Positions 16,835-25,174 of a stretch of 64,000 nt of DNA are shown one piece after another. The stretch is taken from the NCBI GenBank assembly GCA_003243275.1, contig QFQR01000002.1:434001-498000 (forward strand), written 5' to 3'. The translations under genes and the position numbers were made by a program. The stretch comes from Leifsonia xyli (GTDB taxonomy: Bacteria; Actinomycetota; Actinomycetes; Actinomycetales; Microbacteriaceae). Every line of letters starts with the position of its first letter. Positions within the stretch are counted from its first letter, which is position 1. The notes beneath the pieces are model-generated. The model did no database searches. It had not been told where the DNA came from and saw nothing but the letters and a program-made list of their open reading frames with translations.

Positions 16835-17799
16835 CCGCCGTCGACACGGCACGCCCTTCCGTCCTATCCCGCCTTCGGGCGCGGATGGATTGGCGCAGCA
16901 ACATCATCTACATCGCGTTCGCGGTGGTGTTCCTCCTCTTCGCCGTGCTCCTCGGCGGCGACGGGTTCCTCTCCTCGACCAACCTTCTGAACATCGTCCG
17001 TCAGACCGCGACCATCTCGATCATGGCGGTGGCCATGACCTTCGTCATCGCCAACGCCGAGATCGACCTGAGCGTCGGCTCGATCGCAGGCCTCTCGTCC
17101 GTCGTCACCGCGATGACGGTGACGCAGTTCGGGCTGGTGCCCGGCATCCTCGCCGGTCTCGCCTCGGGTGCTGTCGTCGGTGCGATCAACGGTGGACTCG
17201 TCGCCTGGCTCAAGATCCCGTCCTTCCTCGTCACGCTCGGCATGCTCGGGCTCGCGGCGGGCGTCGCACAGTGGATCACCTCATCCGCACCCCAGCCGAT
17301 CACCGACCCGATCTACGTCATGATCTTCGGCGGCGGCGATTTCGGCCCCATCCCCGGGCTGCTCGTCTGGACCGCGGTCGCCGTCGCGATCGGCTGGGTC
17401 GTGATGAATCGCACCCGCTACGGCCGCCGCGTGCTTGCGACGGGTGGTAACCCGAACGCCGCAGCTTTCACCGGTATCCGCACAGCACGGATCAAGTTCA
17501 TGGTGCTGCTCGTCTCCGGCATCGTCGCGGCACTCGCCGGAATGCTCTACGCCGGTCGACTTGAGTCCGGGCGCTTCCAGTGGGGCCAGGGCGACGAGCT
17601 CACGGTGATCGCCGCGGTGATCCTCGGCGGAACGAGCCTCTTCGGCGGGCGGGGCGCCATCATCGGTACCCTCTTCGGTTCGCTGTTCATGGGACTCGTG
17701 AACAACGGTCTCATCCTCGCCGGGCTCGATGTGGCGCAGCAGCAGGTCGTGCGGGGCGCGATCATCATCGCGGCGGTCGCTCTGTCGAGGAAGAAGTGA
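16831..17799 (+). CDS. sugar ABC transporter permease (RbsC type)
   Basis: 322 aa, mostly hydrophobic, with about 8-10 transmembrane segments of the BPD_transp_2 family. EIDLSVGSIAGL near residue 80 and GGNPNAAAFTGI in the cytoplasmic loop are conserved in RbsC-like permeases. ATG 16831 overlaps the ATPase stop (ATGA), with AAGGAG upstream. Only one permease gene is present, so the channel should be a homodimer as for ribose. The next gene begins within its stop codon. Confidence 0.9.
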   Translation: MTAVDTARPSVLSRLRARMDWRSNIIYIAFAVVFLLFAVLLGGDGFLSSTNLLNIVRQTATISIMAVAMTFVIANAEIDLSVGSIAGLSSVVTAMTVTQFGLVPGILAGLASGAVVGAINGGLVAWLKIPSFLVTLGMLGLAAGVAQWITSSAPQPITDPIYVMIFGGGDFGPIPGLLVWTAVAVAIGWVVMNRTRYGRRVLATGGNPNAAAFTGIRTARIKFMVLLVSGIVAALAGMLYAGRLESGRFQWGQGDELTVIAAVILGGTSLFGGRGAIIGTLFGSLFMGLVNNGLILAGLDVAQQQVVRGAIIIAAVALSRKK

Positions 17800-18914
17800 G
17801 CCTCGAGGCGGCACCGGTGCGCAGCGGGATCATCGGCACCGGCTTCATGGGCACGGCGCACACCCGGGCCGTGCGCGCCGCCGGTGGCGAGGTGCGTGCC
17901 TACGCCGGACGAGACCTCGGACGTGTGGCGGAGGCCGCCGCTGCGGCGCGCGTTCCGCAAGTGCTCAGCGCACACGAGTTGATCGCTCACCCCGAGATCG
18001 ATCTGGTGCACATCTGCACGCCCAACGCTCAGCATCTTGAGCTGGCGCGTGCGGCGATCGCCGCGGGCAAGCATGTGGTGTGCGAGAAGCCACTCGCCGC
18101 GAGTGAGGCCGACGCGCGGGAGTTGGTCGAGGCAGCCGCACAAGCGGGTGTGGTGGCCGCCGTGCCCTTCGTCTACCGGTTCTACCCGACCGCACGTGAG
18201 GCACGTGCCCGCATTCGCGAGGGCGGGGAACGCGTGTGGCTTGCGCACGGCCACTATCTCCAGGACTGGCTGGCGGAACGCTCTTCCTACAATTGGCGGG
18301 TCGCGGATGGTGATTCGCGGGCCTTCGCTGACATCGGCGTGCACTGGTGCGACCTCTTCGAGTTCGTCACCGGCCACCGGATCAGTCGCCTTCTCGCGCA
18401 ACGCTCTCGACTTCATGAGACACGCGTGCGCGGCGCGCAGGAGATTCCCGTCGAGACCGAAGATGGCGTCACGATGCTCTTCGAGACCGACCGTGGTGCG
18501 ACCGGATCGCTCGTCGTCTCCCAGGCGACGCATGGTCGAAAGAACCGCCTGTGGCTCTCCGTCGACGGCGAGTCGCACTCCTACGCCTTCGATCAGGAAG
18601 CACCCAACGAACTCTGGGTCGGTGCAAGCACCGGTGTGTCCGTCATCCCCAAGGGGGTCGAGACGACGTCCTTCCCCGATGTCGCTCGCTATGTCACGGT
18701 GCCATCCGGCCACCCACAGGGGTACCAGGATTGCTTCGCTTCGTTCATCACGGACGTGCATCGGGCGATCGCCGGAGAAGCGGTAGACGGGCTCCCCACC
18801 TTCGCCGACGGCGCTCGGGCCGCGCGACTCACGGAAGCCGTGATCGAATCGTCCCAGGGGGCGCGCTGGGTGGAGACGGAGCCCTCGTCGCAGCCGCACA
18901 GGAGGATCGCATGA
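17796..18914 (+). CDS. second Gfo/Idh/MocA oxidoreductase
   Basis: 372 aa from GTG 17796, which overlaps the permease stop (GTGA). Rossmann start IIGTGFMGTAHTRAV, catalytic Lys in VCEKPLA, and FADIGVHWCDLFEFVTG for the substrate site. It is related to but clearly diverged from the dehydrogenase at 14140. In the levoglucosan route a second enzyme of this family (LgdC) reduces 3-keto-glucose to glucose, regenerating the cofactor; that is my proposed role, from context. Oxidation of a different position or sugar cannot be excluded. Confidence 0.78.
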   Translation: MSLEAAPVRSGIIGTGFMGTAHTRAVRAAGGEVRAYAGRDLGRVAEAAAAARVPQVLSAHELIAHPEIDLVHICTPNAQHLELARAAIAAGKHVVCEKPLAASEADARELVEAAAQAGVVAAVPFVYRFYPTAREARARIREGGERVWLAHGHYLQDWLAERSSYNWRVADGDSRAFADIGVHWCDLFEFVTGHRISRLLAQRSRLHETRVRGAQEIPVETEDGVTMLFETDRGATGSLVVSQATHGRKNRLWLSVDGESHSYAFDQEAPNELWVGASTGVSVIPKGVETTSFPDVARYVTVPSGHPQGYQDCFASFITDVHRAIAGEAVDGLPTFADGARAARLTEAVIESSQGARWVETEPSSQPHRRIA

Positions 18915-19924
18915 GCACAGCACGGCTACCGGTGACACTCTTCACGGGCCAATGGGCGGACCTGCCCCTTACCGAGGTCGCGGCGCTCGCAGCAGGCTGG
19001 GGCTACGACGGGCTCGAACTGGCCTGCTCGGGTGACCACCTCGATCTCCAGCGTGCCGATGAGGACGAGGCCTATCTCCGGGGTGTCAGACAGCTGCTCG
19101 ATCACCACGGTCTGGATCTCTTCGCCATCTCGAACCACCTCTCAGGCCAGGCGGTGTGCGATTCGCCGATCGATTTTCGCCATGAAGCGATTCTGCGGCC
19201 CTATGTGTGGGGTGATGGCGACGCCGAGGGAGTGCGTCGTCGCGCCGCCGACGACATGAAGCGCGCCGCACGGGTAGCACGGAAACTCGGCGTGGACACC
19301 GTGGTCGGGTTCACCGGTTCCTCCATCTGGCCGTATCTGGCGATGTTCCCGCCTGTGCCATCCTCGGCGATCGATGAGGGCTACGAGGACTTCGCGCGGC
19401 GATGGAACCCGATCCTCGACGTGTTCGACGCGGAGGGGGTGCGCTTCGCACATGAGGTTCATCCTGGGGAGATCGCCTACGACTATGTGACGAGCGTCAA
19501 GGCGCTCGAGGCACTCGACCATCGTGAAGCGTTCGGATTCAACTGGGATCCGAGCCACATGATGTGGCAGGGCATCGACCCTGTCGGCTTCATCGTGGAC
19601 TTCGCCGAGCGCATCTACCACGTCGATTGCAAGGACACCCGCGTGCGGCCGTCCACGGGTCGCGCGGGCGTTCTCGGTTCGCATCTGCCGTGGGGCGACC
19701 CGCGCCGGGGATGGGACTTCGTCTCGACTGGGCGGGGTGATGTTCCGTGGGAGGACGCGTTCCGTGCGCTGGCCTCGATCGGATACGGCGGCCCCATCTC
19801 GGTCGAGTGGGAAGACGCCGGGATGGATCGGCTGCACGGGGCGCGCGAGGCGGTGGGCTTTGTGCGCTCCCTGCTCTGGGAGCTTCCCGAGGCATCCTTC
19901 GATGCCGCCTTTTCGTCGCAGTAG
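18911..19924 (+). CDS. second sugar phosphate isomerase/epimerase-family TIM-barrel protein
   Basis: 337 aa; ATG 18911 overlaps the previous stop (ATGA) and GGAGG precedes it. Metal-site segments are GLELACSGDHLD, FAHEVHPGEIAYD, FNWDPSHMMWQGIDP, YHVDCKDTR and ISVEWEDAGMDR. It is longer than and distinct from the isomerase-type protein at the start of the operon, so the two likely catalyse different steps (elimination and hydration in the proposed scheme). Last gene of the island. Confidence 0.78.
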   Translation: MSTARLPVTLFTGQWADLPLTEVAALAAGWGYDGLELACSGDHLDLQRADEDEAYLRGVRQLLDHHGLDLFAISNHLSGQAVCDSPIDFRHEAILRPYVWGDGDAEGVRRRAADDMKRAARVARKLGVDTVVGFTGSSIWPYLAMFPPVPSSAIDEGYEDFARRWNPILDVFDAEGVRFAHEVHPGEIAYDYVTSVKALEALDHREAFGFNWDPSHMMWQGIDPVGFIVDFAERIYHVDCKDTRVRPSTGRAGVLGSHLPWGDPRRGWDFVSTGRGDVPWEDAFRALASIGYGGPISVEWEDAGMDRLHGAREAVGFVRSLLWELPEASFDAAFSSQ

Positions 19925-20016
19925 GGGCAGACTGAGCACCGTGTCGACGGGCGCAGGGTCGAGCTCCTCGTCACGGGGGAGTCGACCGCGAACCCGTTGG
20001 ACGGCATGATGAGCAG

Positions 20017-20694
20017 GTGAGCGATCCCACCACCCCGCAGAGCCCTGAGGCGGCAGCTGTCGTGCCCGAAACACCGTCCGTCGCCGCACCGCCCGACGCC
20101 GTCGCGGCCGCGCGGAAGAAGGCCCGCCGCGGCACGATCATCGCGGGGGCCCTCGCCCTTCCGCTCGTGACCCTCGGCGTGATCCTGCTCGCCGTGCCGC
20201 TCGCCGTCTGGTATCTCAGCACCGTCATCCGCACCCTCGTCGTCGTGGTCGCCAACATCGTGAGCGGCTCGGGGGCGGCGAAGGACGCCAACTCGACCCT
20301 CGGGCAGATCGACCCGGCCGCGCTCGGCGGGGTCACGCTCGGCTTCGCGATCGTCGGTCTCGTGTTCGTGGTCGCGGGGTGGCTCGTCAGCTTTCTCGTG
20401 CTGCGCGCCCACAGGATCGACCGCCCGGGCTACGTGACCGGCTTCGGCGTGACCGTGGGTCTCGTCATCGCGACCCTGCTCACCGCGACCGTCGGCGCGC
20501 TCACCGGCCTCATCTTCGGCACGGCCCAGACGGTCGGCCAGGTGCTCGGCAACGCCGCGCTCGGGATCGCCCTCACGACGATCGGATCGGTCGCCGTCAC
20601 GGTCGGCACCGGCATCCTGGTGTGGCTGTGGATGGAGCGACTGTTCCGGGCGCCCGTCGCCGAGCCCGCCGCCCCGCACCTCGGTGATCGCTGA
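20017..20694 (+). CDS. hypothetical four-TM membrane protein
   Basis: 225 aa from GTG 20017. A Pro/Ala-rich cytoplasmic-looking N-terminus of about 35 residues, ending in a basic stretch, precedes four hydrophobic segments (starting near IIAGALALPLVTLGV, VTLGFAIVGLVFVVAG, TVGLVIATLLTATVGAL and IALTTIGSVAVTVGTG). I do not recognise a family. It stands alone; the downstream gene is convergent and the stop lies inside a long palindrome. Confidence 0.65.
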   Translation: MSDPTTPQSPEAAAVVPETPSVAAPPDAVAAARKKARRGTIIAGALALPLVTLGVILLAVPLAVWYLSTVIRTLVVVVANIVSGSGAAKDANSTLGQIDPAALGGVTLGFAIVGLVFVVAGWLVSFLVLRAHRIDRPGYVTGFGVTVGLVIATLLTATVGALTGLIFGTAQTVGQVLGNAALGIALTTIGSVAVTVGTGILVWLWMERLFRAPVAEPAAPHLGDR

Positions 20695-20749
20695 GTGGTC
20701 GGTTTCTGGCCTCAAACCGCTGGTTTGAGGCCAGAAACCGACCACTCAG
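20691..20749. repeat. long palindrome between convergent genes
   Basis: Perfect 28-bp arms (20691-20718 and 20722-20749; left arm begins CTGAGTGGTCGGTTTCTGGC) with a 3-nt loop. It includes the stop codon of the membrane-protein gene and ends 10 bp from the end of the convergent regulator gene. It may serve as a bidirectional terminator. Its sequence is unrelated to the other palindromes here, and I saw no second copy. Confidence 0.9.
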
Positions 20750-20759
20750 GGGGTGCGGG

Positions 20760-22193
20760 TCAGTCGTTCGCGCGATGAGCCTCGAGGAACTCGTAGAGCT
20801 CGCGGTCGTCGACGCCCGGGTAGGTGCCAGACGGCAGCGGGCTGAAGATGTGCGCGTGCACCTTCGCGCTCGTCCAGGCCCGGCCTGCCCAGCGCGCGGC
20901 GAGCTCGGCCGGCGGGCGTTTGCAGCAGGCCGCATCCGGACACCGTGACTGCTCGCGGCGCGTCTCCTCCCGCCCGCGGAACCACTTCGACTCGGCGAAC
21001 GGCACCCCGATCGTGATCGAGAACTCCTCGGTCGCGCTCGTCCCCGTCTGGCTCGACTCGAAGAAGGTGCCCTCGGGGGTGTCGGTGTACTGGTAGAACT
21101 CGGTCGTGCGGTTGGTGCGGGCGAACGCGGTGCGCGCGGCCCAGTAGCGGCACACGATCTGCCCCTCGATGCCGCCCGTGACATCCGTCGGCAGTCGCAG
21201 CCCGTCGTTCTCGTAGGCGCGCGCGACCGCGCCTCCGTCGTCGACCCGCAGGTAGTGCACCCGCATGTCGAGGTGCGCGGTCGCGAGGTTGGTGAAGCGC
21301 AGCGCCGCCGCCTCGTGGGTGACCCCGAAGGCGTCGCGGAAGTCTTCGATGGCGATGTCGCGATCGGCCTTCGCCTGGCTGAGGAATCGCACGGCGTGGC
21401 TGCGGGGCATGAGGCAGGCGGCCGCGAAGTAGTTGATCTCGAGCCGCTGCTGCAGGAACTCGGCGTAGTCGCGCGGCGCGTGATGCTCGAGCAGCCGGTG
21501 CGCGATCGCCTGCAGCGCCATCGAGCGGAGGCCGTGGCCGCCCGGGATGGATGCCGGCGGCAGGTAGATCCGTCCGTTCTCGAGGTCGATCACCGAGCGG
21601 GCGGAGTGCGGCAGGTCGCCCACGTGCACGAGCTCGAAACCGAGCCGCTGAGCGATGACCGCGACCATGCGGTGGGTCATCGCCCCGCCCTCGTAGCCGG
21701 CGTCGCGCATGACGCCTTCCGCGAGCTCTTCGATCGCGGGGAGGTGGTTGTCGCGTTCGCGCATGCCCGCACGCAGCTCGGTGTTGGCGCGGCGCGCCTC
21801 CTCGGGGGTGGCGATCTTCTCGCGCGAGCGGCGGTCGAGTTCGCGATGCAGCCCGACGAGGGTTTCGAGCACCTCGTCGGGCATGGAGCGGCCGGCGCGC
21901 AGCGCGGGCAGGCCGAGCTCCGCGTAGAGGGCGCCGGTCTGCGCGCGCTCGAGTTCGATCTCGAGGGCCGCGCGTTCGGTGGGGGGCGTGTCGTCGAGCA
22001 GTTCGCCGACCGGGATGCCGAGCCGCCCCGCGACGGCGGACAGCAGCGAGAGCCGCGGTTCGCGTCTGCCGTTCTCCATGAGGGAGAGCTGGCTGGGGGA
22101 GACCCCGACGGCGTCGCCGAGCTCGCCGAGGGTGAGGCCGGCGGCGGTGCGGAAGTGGCGCATCCGCTGGCCGAGGGTGGAGAGATCGGGCAT
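20760..22193 (-). CDS. RamB-like XRE regulator (short-chain fatty acyl regulator family)
   Basis: 477 aa. An N-terminal XRE helix-turn-helix (AGLTLGELGDAVGVSPSQLSL) is followed by an IrrE-like central part (YLPPASIPGGHGLRSMALQAIAHRLLEHH; EINYFAAACLMP) and the C-terminal domain of RamB/ScfR regulators with a cysteine cluster (SRCPDAACCKRP). RamB proteins control acetate, propionate and gluconeogenic genes in actinobacteria. ATG 22193 is chosen; an in-frame TTG lies at 22211. It is divergent from pckG, and the shared gap carries a TTTTGC-type site, so regulation of pckG is likely. Confidence 0.85.
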   Translation of the reverse strand: MPDLSTLGQRMRHFRTAAGLTLGELGDAVGVSPSQLSLMENGRREPRLSLLSAVAGRLGIPVGELLDDTPPTERAALEIELERAQTGALYAELGLPALRAGRSMPDEVLETLVGLHRELDRRSREKIATPEEARRANTELRAGMRERDNHLPAIEELAEGVMRDAGYEGGAMTHRMVAVIAQRLGFELVHVGDLPHSARSVIDLENGRIYLPPASIPGGHGLRSMALQAIAHRLLEHHAPRDYAEFLQQRLEINYFAAACLMPRSHAVRFLSQAKADRDIAIEDFRDAFGVTHEAAALRFTNLATAHLDMRVHYLRVDDGGAVARAYENDGLRLPTDVTGGIEGQIVCRYWAARTAFARTNRTTEFYQYTDTPEGTFFESSQTGTSATEEFSITIGVPFAESKWFRGREETRREQSRCPDAACCKRPPAELAARWAGRAWTSAKVHAHIFSPLPSGTYPGVDDRELYEFLEAHRAND

Positions 22194-22207
22194 GGATGCA
22201 CGATATG

Positions 22208-22217
22208 GCAATTTTGC
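22208..22217. promoter_or_regulatory. possible RamB-type site
   Basis: GCAA-TT-TTGC in the AT-rich gap between the RamB-like gene and pckG. It resembles the known RamB half-site TTTGC in corynebacteria. Single weak match. Confidence 0.35.
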
Positions 22218-22299
22218 ACATTATTTCCACCGATATCTCTCATTCCGAGGCGTGAAGTGCGCGCAGGGTGGAATCACGCCGATTCTTCAGGAGGATCTC

Positions 22300-24132
22300 A
22301 TGGCCGCATCCCCCACCCCCGTCGCCGCCGTCCGTTCGCTCGAGGACTGGGTCGCCGAGAACGTCGAACTGCTCCAACCGGATCGCGTCGTCTGGATCGA
22401 CGGCTCGCGCGCCCAGCTCGACGGCCTGCTGCACGAGATGGTCGCCGAGGGGCGCATCATCCGCCTCAACCCCGAGCACCGGCCCTACAGCTTCCTCGCC
22501 CGCAGCGACCCGGATGACGTGGCGCGCGTCGAGGCGCGCACCTTCATCTGCTCGCAGCAGGAGGAGGATGCCGGCCCCACCAACAACTGGCGTGACCCGG
22601 ATGCGATGCGCGCGGAGTTGCGCGAGCTCTTCGCGGGCGCGATGCGCGGCCGCACGATGTACGTGCTGCCGTTCTCGATGGGTCCGGTGCGGGGCGCGCT
22701 GTCGCGGTACGGCGTGCAGCTGACCGACTCGGCCTACGTCGTCGCCTCGATGTCGATCATGACGCGCGTGGGCGACGCGGTGCTCGAGCGCATCCGGGCT
22801 GGCGCCCGCTGGGTGCCGGCGCTGCACTCGGTCGGCGCTCCGCTCGAGCCCGGGCAGGAGGACGTCGCCTGGCCGTCGAACCCGGTCAAGTACATCTGCC
22901 ACTTCCCCGAGTCCCGCGAGATCGTCTCCTTCGGCTCGGCCTACGGGGGCAACGCGATCCTCGCGAAGAAGTCGTTCGCGCTGCGGATCGCCTCCGTGAT
23001 GGCCCGCGACGAGGGCTGGCTCGCCGAGCACATGCTGCTGCTGCGGGTGACCGATCCGCGGGGGCGCCGCTTCCACATCGCCGCGGCGTTCCCGTCCGCG
23101 TGCGGCAAGACCAACTTCGCGATGCTGCGCTCGGCGCTGCCCGGCTGGGAGGTGGAGACGATCGGCGACGACATCGCCTGGCTCGCCCTCGGATCCGACG
23201 GCCGACTGCGGGCCATCAACCCGGAGGCGGGCTTCTTCGGCGTCGCGCCCGGCACCGGCGTCGACACCAACCCCACCGCGATCGACACCCTCTGGGGCAA
23301 CACGATCTTCACCAACGTCGCGCTCCGAGAGGACGGCGACGTCTGGTGGGAGGGGCTCACCGCCACCCCGCCCGAGAACCTCACCGATTGGCAGGGCCGG
23401 CCGTGGACCCCGGATGCGGGCCGCCCGGCCGCGCACCCCAACTCGCGTTTCACGGTCTCCGCCGCGCAGTGCCCCTCGATCGCCGCCGACTGGGACGACC
23501 CGAACGGGGTGCCGATCGACGCGATCATCTTCGGCGGTCGCCGCGCGAGCAATGTGCCGCTGGTCGTGGAGGCGCGCGACTGGGAGCACGGCGTGTTCCT
23601 CGGCGCGACGATCGCCTCCGAGCGCACCGCGGCGGCCGAGGGCGCGCTCGGCGAGCTGCGCCGCGATCCGTTCGCGATGCTGCCGTTCTGCGGCTACAAC
23701 ATGGGCGACTACATGAACCACTGGCTCGAGGTGGGTCAGCGCCTGCGCCGCACCGGCGGGGTGCCTGCCGTCTACCAGGTGAACTGGTTCCGCAAGGATG
23801 CCGACGGGGCGTGGCTGTGGCCGGGCTTCGGGGAGAACGGCCGGGTGCTCGCCTGGATCATCGAGCGGATCGCCGGCGAGGCCGCCGCATCCGACACCGC
23901 GCTCGGCAAGGTGCCCGCCGTGGGCGCCGTCGACTTCCGGGCTGCGGGCGTCACCGACGAGCAGTGGCAGGAGCTGTTCCGCATCGACGAGGCTGCTCTG
24001 CTCGCGGAGGCGGATGACACCGAGGCGTTCCTCGACGGATTCGGCGACAGGCTACCGGAGGCCCTCCGCCGCCAGCTCGCGGGCCTGCGCGAACGGCTCG
24101 GCGCACCGGCGGGGAAGAAGGCCGTCGCGTGA
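22300..24132 (+). CDS. pckG: phosphoenolpyruvate carboxykinase (GTP)
   Basis: Converts oxaloacetate and GTP to PEP, the committed step of gluconeogenesis. 610 aa. FPSACGKTNFAML is the P-loop with the reactive Cys of the GTP-type enzyme; GDDIAWL is the metal-binding loop; FGGRRASNVPLV and FCGYNMGDYMNHW are further family blocks. AGGAGG lies 5 nt before ATG 22300. Its stop overlaps the GTG of glpX, pairing two gluconeogenic enzymes. Divergent from a RamB-like regulator. Confidence 0.95.
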   Translation: MAASPTPVAAVRSLEDWVAENVELLQPDRVVWIDGSRAQLDGLLHEMVAEGRIIRLNPEHRPYSFLARSDPDDVARVEARTFICSQQEEDAGPTNNWRDPDAMRAELRELFAGAMRGRTMYVLPFSMGPVRGALSRYGVQLTDSAYVVASMSIMTRVGDAVLERIRAGARWVPALHSVGAPLEPGQEDVAWPSNPVKYICHFPESREIVSFGSAYGGNAILAKKSFALRIASVMARDEGWLAEHMLLLRVTDPRGRRFHIAAAFPSACGKTNFAMLRSALPGWEVETIGDDIAWLALGSDGRLRAINPEAGFFGVAPGTGVDTNPTAIDTLWGNTIFTNVALREDGDVWWEGLTATPPENLTDWQGRPWTPDAGRPAAHPNSRFTVSAAQCPSIAADWDDPNGVPIDAIIFGGRRASNVPLVVEARDWEHGVFLGATIASERTAAAEGALGELRRDPFAMLPFCGYNMGDYMNHWLEVGQRLRRTGGVPAVYQVNWFRKDADGAWLWPGFGENGRVLAWIIERIAGEAAASDTALGKVPAVGAVDFRAAGVTDEQWQELFRIDEAALLAEADDTEAFLDGFGDRLPEALRRQLAGLRERLGAPAGKKAVA

Positions 24133-25106
24133 GCTTCGTCCTCGGCACGGCGGTGCCCGACCGCAACCTCGCGCTCGAGCTGGTGCGCGCGACGGAGGCG
24201 GCCGCCATCCGCGCCTCGGCGTTCATCGGCCTCGGCGACAAGATCGCCGCCGACGGTGCGGCGGTGGATGCGATGCGCGCCTTCCTCGGCACGGTCGCGT
24301 TCCGCGGCACGGTCGTGATCGGCGAGGGGGAGAAGGACAAGGCCCCCATGCTCTTCAACGGCGAGGTGGTCGGCACGGGTGATGGACCCGAGTGCGACAT
24401 CGCGGTCGACCCGATCGACGGCACGGCGCTCACCGCGGCCGGTCGGCCGAACGCGATCTCGATGATCGCCGCATCCGACCGCGGCACGATGCTGGATGCG
24501 TCGAGCGTGTTCTACATGGACAAGATCGTCACGGGCCCGGCGGGCGTCGACATCGTCGACATCCGTCGTCCGATCGGCGACAACCTGCGCGCGCTCGCGA
24601 AGGCCTCGGGCAAGATGGTCGGCGATCTCGCGGTGGGCGTGCTCGACCGACCGCGCCACGAGGGGCTCGTGGCTGACATCCGTGCGGCGGGTGCCGGGGT
24701 CCGCCTGCTGCTCGACGGCGATGTCGGGGGTGGGATCGCGGCGGCATCCGAGGACGGCGATCTCGATATGTGCGTCGGCATCGGAGGCAGCCCGGAGGGG
24801 GTCGCCACGGCATGTGCCGTCAAGGCGCTCGGCGGGCTGATCCAGGGGCGGCTCGTGCCGGGTGACGATGCCGAGCGCGCGCGTGGTGAGGCTGCGGGGC
24901 TCGAGTTCGATCGGGTCTACGAGGCGAACGACCTGGTGCGCGGCGACAACACCTTCTTCGTGGCGACCGGGGTGACGGATGGCGCGCTGCTCGAAGGGGT
25001 GCGCAAGCTCGGTTCGATCGTGCGCACCGAGTCGATCGTGGTGCGTGGTCGTTCGGGCACGGTGCGGCGGATCACCGCCGACTACCGTGCCGAGCGCTGG
25101 GTGTAG
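24129..25106 (+). CDS. glpX: fructose-1,6-bisphosphatase class II
   Basis: 325 aa from GTG 24129, overlapping the pckG stop. Hydrolyses fructose 1,6-bisphosphate in gluconeogenesis. Metal and substrate motifs are VVIGEGEKDKAPM, DPIDGTALTAAGRPNAIS and GDVGGGIAAA. Translational coupling with pckG indicates joint expression during growth on acids such as lactate, whose oxidase follows. Confidence 0.94.
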   Translation: MSFVLGTAVPDRNLALELVRATEAAAIRASAFIGLGDKIAADGAAVDAMRAFLGTVAFRGTVVIGEGEKDKAPMLFNGEVVGTGDGPECDIAVDPIDGTALTAAGRPNAISMIAASDRGTMLDASSVFYMDKIVTGPAGVDIVDIRRPIGDNLRALAKASGKMVGDLAVGVLDRPRHEGLVADIRAAGAGVRLLLDGDVGGGIAAASEDGDLDMCVGIGGSPEGVATACAVKALGGLIQGRLVPGDDAERARGEAAGLEFDRVYEANDLVRGDNTFFVATGVTDGALLEGVRKLGSIVRTESIVVRGRSGTVRRITADYRAERWV

Positions 25107-25143
25107 CGGGGAACCCCGCGCAGCCCGCTCACCCGCCCTCACA

Positions 25144-25172
25144 TTGCCAGACAATCTGATATTGTCTGACAA
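25144..25172. promoter_or_regulatory. GntR operator
   Basis: Inverted repeat with inner arms CAGACAAT (25148-25155) and ATTGTCTG (25161-25168), extended outwards by TTG and CAA after one unmatched base. It ends two bases before the GntR start codon, so the repressor would block its own operon. The element also contains the only AT-rich -10-like sequence here. Confidence 0.8.
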
Positions 25173-25174
25173 TC

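Noticed and set aside
22194..22211. TTG 22211 as the start of the RamB-like regulator
   Set aside because: It adds six residues running into the putative operator and has no ribosome-binding site; ATG 22193 begins the usual short lead to the HTH.
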